DNA from: an uncultured Lactobacillus sp.
GTDB lineage: Bacteria > Bacillota > Bacilli > Lactobacillales > Lactobacillaceae
Reading direction: 5' to 3'
DNA: 64,000 bases
Assembly: GCA_937874695.1 (NCBI GenBank)
Contig: CALNAJ010000027.1
Location: 124,001-188,000 of the forward strand
The notes under the pieces are model-generated. The model did no database searches. It was not told where the DNA came from and saw nothing but the letters and a program-made list of their open reading frames with translations. Below, in pieces: positions 59,128 to 64,000 of the stretch. A program made the position numbers and the translations under genes. Positions within the stretch are counted from its first letter, which is position 1. Each line of letters starts with the position of its first letter.

Positions 59128-60897
59128 TTAATGGCGTTTCTGATGGAACCAGAGGCCACTGGCCGTAATTAATAGGGCAATTCCAGCAATGGTGAGAACC
59201 CAACTGCTGGTCTTGTGTTCGCCAGTTTGTGGTAACGTGCTACCTACGTAAGTGCCACCAGAAGTGCCTGGCGTACCGTGTCCAGTTCCTTGAATGCCGG
59301 CACCTGAACCATAGCCGCTGGTTGCCGAGCCATTGTTTGAGCCGGAGATGTTGCCACCAGCACCGCCAGTGATGACGCTACCACTGCCTTGGCTAGAACC
59401 AGGGTGGTGGGTGACCGGCTTAGTCGGAATCGTTGGCTTGTTTGGTTTCACAGGTTTCACAGGTTTCACAGGTTTCACAGGTTTCACAGGCTTTACCGGC
59501 TTCGTTGGCTTTACAGGTTTCGTCGGCTTTGGTGGCTTGACGGAAGGCGTAGGGGTCGGTGCTGGAGTCGTTGTGCCAGGATTTTCTGGATTAGTTGGCG
59601 TCGTAATTGGTGGCGTCGTGGTCCCAGGATTCTCGGGATTTTCAGGATTGGTCGGTGGTGTGGTCGTTCCGGGTTCTTCAGGTCCCGCAGTCCCAGGCGA
59701 CTTGATGTCTACAGCGGCAACGCTGACTTCTGCGGATGATCCCGCTTTGATTTCAAACGGAATTGGCGTCTGATCCAGTTCGTAGCCTTCAGGAGCCTTA
59801 ATTTCAACGAATTGATAGTTGCCAACTGGTAGACCGCCATAGGTAATGATTCCCTCTGCATCAGTCGTCTTAGTTGCGACCACCTTGCCAGTGGCGGCGT
59901 CTCGAATCTCGTAGATGGCACCTGCTAAGGCTTTACCAGTGGCTTTATCGGTCTTAGTCAGCTTGACAAGGCCAGAATCGCCTTCCTCGCTACCGTTGTT
60001 GCCGTTACCAGTACCGCTGCCGCCCCAGACGATTTGAGAGTTAACAGTTTGGCCGTTTAGACTGGCACTGTTTTTCCAAGCGCCACCTGTCCCGGAGACA
60101 TCTGGCTTCGTGTGGTAGGTCATATTGACCGCTGTTGTGACGTCGTCAAAGGAGAAGATGACTGTACTATTACCAGCTTCGACACTAGGTGTGATAGAGC
60201 CACCGTCGCTGACAAAGCTCCCAGAGTCGTCAAATTTCCCAGTCTGTGCGTGAACGCTTCCTGGAACGTAGGTTTGACCGGGGCCGAGGTTGTCGGTGAT
60301 TACGGTTTGTCCAAGATGCGTGCTGTTTGGGTTGAACGCAATGTTCCAGGTAAGCAATGCTGGTGAGCCATCTGGATTCCGTTCAGCCACCCAACCAATC
60401 TTGTTGATGCCCCAATCGAGACCAACGTTGGCACTTTCTTCCGTCCCTTTGACGTAGAAATGCAGCTCACCGTTTCGGTTCGTTGCGGTACTGGAAAGGG
60501 TATCATTGAAGGTGATGGTCCCGGTATTTTCACCTTCCTTGATCGAAAATGTCCCAATTTCACGGCCACTATCATCGTAAAGCGGGAAGGTCACGTCCCG
60601 CCGACCCACGGCAGTGTGTGGGAAGGTGACGGTTGCCGTATCGCCAGCTTGAATAGTCACACCATCGGGAATGCCCCATTTATAGTCGACCGAATAGGTA
60701 TCCCACTTACTGAGATCACTACCATTGGGAATGACCTTACCATTGGTATCCGTAATCACCGCGTCATTTTCACCTAAACCGGAGATCTCGATATTCTTGG
60801 CGTGAGCAGTGACTGAGCTAACACCGATACCACCGATAAAGAAAATAAAAATGGTGATTAGGATACCAATGATAATATTGGCTTTCTTTCTTTGCAT
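59128..60897 (-). CDS. LPxTG-anchored adhesin with SpaA/Cna-B-type domain
   Basis: The 589-residue protein has a signal peptide (about residues 1-35), an N-terminal collagen-adhesin-like Ig region (about 36-300), a Cna-B/SpaA domain (about 315-410, SGLVKLTKTDKATGKALAGAIYEI, a possible isopeptide-bond domain), a Pro-rich spacer with a KPV/KPT repeat near residues 460-500, then a Gly/Ser-rich stretch and the sorting signal LPQTGE with a hydrophobic segment and basic tail. It would bind host or surface ligands. The start at 60897 follows a GGAGGAGG site. Confidence 0.9.
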   Translation of the reverse strand: MQRKKANIIIGILITIFIFFIGGIGVSSVTAHAKNIEISGLGENDAVITDTNGKVIPNGSDLSKWDTYSVDYKWGIPDGVTIQAGDTATVTFPHTAVGRRDVTFPLYDDSGREIGTFSIKEGENTGTITFNDTLSSTATNRNGELHFYVKGTEESANVGLDWGINKIGWVAERNPDGSPALLTWNIAFNPNSTHLGQTVITDNLGPGQTYVPGSVHAQTGKFDDSGSFVSDGGSITPSVEAGNSTVIFSFDDVTTAVNMTYHTKPDVSGTGGAWKNSASLNGQTVNSQIVWGGSGTGNGNNGSEEGDSGLVKLTKTDKATGKALAGAIYEIRDAATGKVVATKTTDAEGIITYGGLPVGNYQFVEIKAPEGYELDQTPIPFEIKAGSSAEVSVAAVDIKSPGTAGPEEPGTTTPPTNPENPENPGTTTPPITTPTNPENPGTTTPAPTPTPSVKPPKPTKPVKPTKPVKPVKPVKPVKPVKPVKPNKPTIPTKPVTHHPGSSQGSGSVITGGAGGNISGSNNGSATSGYGSGAGIQGTGHGTPGTSGGTYVGSTLPQTGEHKTSSWVLTIAGIALLITASGLWFHQKRH

Positions 60898-61227
60898 CGT
60901 AATCCTCCTCCAATCCACTAGTGCATGCAGCGCACGGGTTGACAAACTATCAATCGGAATAACTGCTAGTGTCGGAAACACTTTGTTTAAGATACTTCGT
61001 TCACTGCTCTGTATTTACTATAATGACAATCCGATAGAGTAGGGGGTTTGTGAGAAAAAAAGAGTGAGGTTGAAGCGTAATCAAAACGTAACTGTCAGTT
61101 AATGTTGCGATTCTATTGAATTTGTCAGAACTTTATTACCACTAACGTTGGTGCTTAGCGATTTTAAGGACATTCTAGTTGGTGGATTAAAGGTTGAAGA
61201 ATACAAGAATTCGGTAGAATTTAAGCA

Positions 61228-61260
61228 ACAAAAAACGCCATTCCGTAGAATGACGTGGTG
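61228..61260 (-). terminator. Terminator of the EAL gene
   Basis: ACGTCATTC pairs with GAATGGCGT around TACG, with T6 on the minus strand. Confidence 0.78.
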
Positions 61261-61267
61261 GCCTGAA

Positions 61268-61945
61268 TTAAAATTTATCGCCATCTAATTTGAACAAGTG
61301 GGGTTTGCCATAGAACCAACCTTGGCGTAGGTCGAGTTCTAGATCATCGGCCATGTCGCTTTCTTCTTGGTTTTCGACCCCTTCAAGAATCAACCGCAAC
61401 TTATATTGCTTGGCAATCTTCTTCCAAAATTTTAAGCTTTCTGGAATTTCAGCTTCGCGGCCTTCATGCCGAAAATTTTGCATGGCAAATTTGATTTCGC
61501 TCGCATAGGGCAAAATTGGTTCTAGATGTTCGTACAGATTGATACCGGTACCAATATCATCTAAACTTAATTGAATGCCATGTTCATCGAAGTAGTGAAC
61601 CTGGTCAATGATTTGTTTATTAGAAACTTTCTTATCCGTGACTTCTTCGGTGACCTCTAGCACCAAATTAACAGGATAGATTTGAATCTGGGCTTTAATA
61701 ATGGCTTGGGCAATTACGGGGTCGATGAATTGACTCTGGTTAACGTTAAATGAAACGGAGCCAATCTTTAGCATCAACTTTTGAGCGGTACGTGCGATGA
61801 GGTCAGCTTGAATATCGATCGGAATCGATTCGAAGTTGTGTGGGAGGACCCATTTGCCGTCAACTTGCTGCCGAATCAGCAATTCGTAACCAATAAGTGA
61901 GTTGTTTAGAACATCTAGTTGGGACTGTAGAAAATAGCGATACAT
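61268..61945 (-). CDS. EAL-domain protein (c-di-GMP phosphodiesterase-like)
   Basis: The 225-residue protein is an EAL domain alone. The first motif is Y-E21-L-L (ELL, not EAL). Conserved acidic and metal residues follow: N in SFNVNQ, E in LEVTEE, DD in LDDIGTG, K in EIKFAM, E in EGVENQEE and Q in QGWFYGKP. Most catalytic positions are therefore kept, so cleavage of c-di-GMP is possible. It is divergent from the GGDEF-type gene, so the two may form a signalling pair. Confidence 0.85.
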   Translation of the reverse strand: MYRYFLQSQLDVLNNSLIGYELLIRQQVDGKWVLPHNFESIPIDIQADLIARTAQKLMLKIGSVSFNVNQSQFIDPVIAQAIIKAQIQIYPVNLVLEVTEEVTDKKVSNKQIIDQVHYFDEHGIQLSLDDIGTGINLYEHLEPILPYASEIKFAMQNFRHEGREAEIPESLKFWKKIAKQYKLRLILEGVENQEESDMADDLELDLRQGWFYGKPHLFKLDGDKF

Positions 61946-62232
61946 TATCTTATGATCCTCCTTTTTTTTAGTCTGTCTGCTCCCATCATACTTTATTTAG
62001 CGGAATTAAAATAGGGGTTTTGTGAAAAGAAAGGAAACGGGGCTTACAATTATGATGTTACAGGTTAACCAATTGGAGTGAAAAAGAGGTGTGGCATTAT
62101 CAAGCAGTTTGGATTATAGTAAGACTAGTATATTATTTCATATTATTGGCAATGTTATTTAGTGATTACTGACGTGACATGAATAACGCTTCCCGTCGTG
62201 GGAAATTACCGAATAGCAAGGAGATTGATCAG

Positions 62233-63357
62233 ATGACTTGGTCAGTTTGGTTAGTACCACCAATGATCACAAGTATTTTCTTCGTCTTAGGTGTCATTAC
62301 CCTATATTGGTCAATTTTAAATTGGGCGACTGCCAAGGCGGAATCACAGAACAGACCGGTTAGCATTAAAAGTATTCGAGTTGCCGTGGGGACAACTTGC
62401 GCGGTGGTCTCGGTGTTTGCGTTACAGCTCATTGTGCGTGACAGCCACTTATCTTGGACTTTCACCAATTTTCAGTTAATTTTATTAATTTTTGTCGCTT
62501 ATTTTCTGCAAGTACGCATTCCTTATTGGCTGATTGTACTGGCTGGGATGGCGTTCATGCTCTTTAACGGTAATATTAATCAACCCTTGTCATGGACCTA
62601 TACGGGCTTATTTGTTATCTTCTATGTAGTTTCTTACGTGCAGAGTACGCACTTATGGCGGTGGCCATTTACGCGTTACGCTACCGTGGCTTTGGGTTTT
62701 GCGTTACCACTGTGGTATCTAGTTAAGTTGCGGTTTAATCTGTCTTGGAGTACGTACGCCGAAGAGCTGATTAACTACATGATCCTAGTGTCGTTGATGT
62801 ATGGTTACTTTAAGATTCAAGATAAGGATCGACGCATCAAGGACCGGTTATTCCAGTCAGCTAACTGGGATGCTTTGACGAAGGTTCAAAATTTTGCGGC
62901 GTATGATCGCGCAATCGGTTACGAATTCCGGCGCAGTACGGCTCACGACATTGATTTATCAATGGTGATGTTTGACATCGATCACTTCAAATGTGTTAAC
63001 GATACGTATGGGCACCTGGCGGGGGATGAAGTTCTCAAACAGGTTGCCGGTACCGTGGCTAGTACATTAAAGGCCGTTGACTCCAAGATTGTTTTGTACC
63101 GAACTGGTGGGGGAGAATTCAACATTATTTTCCCAGATTATACCGTGGATAAGACTCGTGAGGTTGCCCAGCAAGTCTTCGATGCCGTGAAGAATCTGAC
63201 AATTTCGTACAACGATGTGGATATCAATGTGACGATTTCTGTGGGTGTTTCGGCGTTGAGCGTTAAGGATAGCAACCCCTTGGACTTCTACAAGCGGGTC
63301 GATGCCAACTTGTACCATTCAAAACAAAACGGGCGACAACAGATTACGGTTGGCTAA
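62233..63357 (+). CDS. Membrane GGDEF-type protein with altered active-site motif
   Basis: The 374-residue protein has six to seven membrane segments (about residues 8-200) and a C-terminal GGDEF domain. The metal aspartate is present (FDIDHFKCVNDTYGHLAGDEVL), but the signature reads G292-G-G-E-F296 where GG(D/E)EF is expected. The missing third acidic residue usually abolishes diguanylate cyclase activity. No RxxD inhibitory site precedes it. The start at 62233 follows an AAGGAG site. It may bind GTP or c-di-GMP as a receptor. Confidence 0.85.
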   Translation: MTWSVWLVPPMITSIFFVLGVITLYWSILNWATAKAESQNRPVSIKSIRVAVGTTCAVVSVFALQLIVRDSHLSWTFTNFQLILLIFVAYFLQVRIPYWLIVLAGMAFMLFNGNINQPLSWTYTGLFVIFYVVSYVQSTHLWRWPFTRYATVALGFALPLWYLVKLRFNLSWSTYAEELINYMILVSLMYGYFKIQDKDRRIKDRLFQSANWDALTKVQNFAAYDRAIGYEFRRSTAHDIDLSMVMFDIDHFKCVNDTYGHLAGDEVLKQVAGTVASTLKAVDSKIVLYRTGGGEFNIIFPDYTVDKTREVAQQVFDAVKNLTISYNDVDINVTISVGVSALSVKDSNPLDFYKRVDANLYHSKQNGRQQITVG

Positions 63358-63457
63358 ATTTTATTTAAACTGAGCGCGAATTCGTGAAAACTAGGTGATT
63401 ATCGTGTAAAATAATCTTCTAGTTATGAAGGTTTCATGACGGATTGGAGCGATCACC

Positions 63458-63664
63458 GTGATTTTATTGTTACTTCTGTTGTTACTGCTATTCCCATTGT
63501 TGCGACTGATGTTTGGCCTGGCGGGTTGGCTGTTGGGTATTGTGGGAACTATCATTATCGGGGCCATCGTGTTTGTTGCGTTTGCGGCGTTCTTCCGATT
63601 CTTTATCGTTGCCGCATTGGTCATCGGTGGTGGCTTCTGGGCCTCACACGCCTTGTTCAGCTAG
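63458..63664 (+). CDS. Small hydrophobic protein of 68 residues
   Basis: The frame starts at GTG after a GGAG site. It is almost wholly hydrophobic with two membrane segments (ILLLLLLLLLFPLLRLMF and IVGTIIIGAIVFVAFAAFF). It is the last gene before a terminator. The family is unknown. Confidence 0.7.
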   Translation: MILLLLLLLLLFPLLRLMFGLAGWLLGIVGTIIIGAIVFVAFAAFFRFFIVAALVIGGGFWASHALFS

Positions 63665-63701
63665 TCTAGACCACCAGTATCATCTAAAATTTATAATTGT
63701 G

Positions 63702-63740
63702 AAGCGCTCAGGACGATTGTGTTCTGAGCGCTTTGTCTGT
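63702..63740 (+). terminator. Terminator after the small hydrophobic gene
   Basis: AAGCGCTCAGGAC and GTTCTGAGCGCTT pair around GATTGT, followed by TGTC. Confidence 0.8.
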
Positions 63741-63763
63741 CTAAGCGGGGTACCGTTGGTATA

Positions 63764-63796
63764 AAAAAAGCCGCGACACTGGTCGGGGCTTTCTAG
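63764..63796 (-). terminator. Terminator of the right-edge gene
   Basis: On the minus strand AAAGCCCCGACC pairs with GTGTCGCGGCTTT, followed by T5. Confidence 0.65.
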
Positions 63797-63804
63797 ACGG
63801 TTCG

Positions 63805-64000
63805 CTATTCAAATGACATTTCTACGAGGTAGGTGTGTTCACTCGTGACGTAACCGGTGGTAATCCAGACTTGTTGGTAATCGAGCTTCGAACTGTTTGT
63901 CCGTTCAAAGAAGTCATCCAACAAGTCGCCATTCTTGGCTAGAAAATCAGCACCCATGCGGTTGACCAGGAGGTTGTTCTCCGGGAAATAAATATCGGCG
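63805..64000 (-). CDS. C-terminal part of an unidentified protein (partial)
   Basis: A minus-strand frame enters from the right edge and stops with TAG at 63805-63807. The 64 visible residues include LLVNRMGADFLAKNGDLLDD and end TYLVEMSFE. It looks soluble and acidic; the family is not recognised. Confidence 0.65.
   Translation of the reverse strand, partial: ADIYFPENNLLVNRMGADFLAKNGDLLDDFFERTNSSKLDYQQVWITTGYVTSEHTYLVEMSFE

Noticed and set aside
59333..59773. 146-codon plus-strand frame rich in GFTGFTG
   Set aside because: It is the antisense shadow of the Lys-Pro-Val repeat in the LPxTG adhesin.

Overview
The window looks like chromosome of a lactobacillus. The evidence is moderate GC with Bacillota-type ribosome binding sites, a tmRNA whose tag reads AKNNNNSYALAA, LPxTG surface proteins, and an ordered murB / cdaA-cdaR-glmM / glmS core. 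A Levilactobacillus- or Lactiplantibacillus-like species fits, but the species cannot be fixed from the sequence alone.

Layout. 1-5.3 kb: end of an unknown gene, a DEDDh exonuclease, exodeoxyribonuclease III, murB and a CPA1-type Na+/H+ antiporter. 5.6-13.5 kb: a DUF1361 membrane protein, then cdaA-cdaR-glmM (c-di-AMP synthesis and amino-sugar metabolism), glmS, a 41-codon gene and nagB; glmS and nagB share a NagR-like operator. 13.6-16.4 kb: a secreted GH73 glucosaminidase and a TagH-like ATPase. 17.2-20.1 kb: Gfo/Idh oxidoreductase, VOC protein, UPF0303 protein and a frameshifted AraC regulator. 20.3 kb: a candidate catabolite-controlled small RNA. 21.6-27.8 kb: a heme-uptake cluster (three NEAT-type surface proteins, binding protein, permease, ATPase) and a flavodoxin. 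28.2-32.9 kb: a ppx-ppk-ppx polyphosphate operon. 33-38 kb: LicD, lipoprotein, MarR, OsmC, several tiny genes, a candidate type I toxin locus and an orphan AP2-domain protein. 38.1-43.6 kb: fumC, an ECF sigma/anti-sigma pair, an M20 dipeptidase and an NlpC/P60 hydrolase. 44.2-48.1 kb: tmRNA, an IS200/IS605 element with a broken tnpB, and a two-component system with a structured leader. 48.5-55.6 kb: RlmI-type methyltransferase, GlcU/RbsU-type sugar transporter, pgi and YfhO. 56-59 kb: tRNA-Glu(CUC), tRNA-Gln(CUG) and a small integrase module bounded by att-like repeats. 59-63.7 kb: an LPxTG adhesin and a divergent EAL / GGDEF-like pair.

The least expected content lies between the genes. Two families of dispersed, structured repeats recur. 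Family A is about 180 nt, with six copies on both strands; it has a closing stem, three hairpins, a conserved ACCGCTCTnTGG-type loop and compensatory changes in the stems. Family B is about 120-170 nt, with three complete or near-complete copies and two partial ones; it has a stem with a conserved 4-nt bulge and often follows directly behind a stop codon. Neither resembles an RNA family I can name, and together they are the best candidates for something undescribed. Two leaders (two-component system, yfhO) and the small RNA at 20.3 kb are further RNA candidates.
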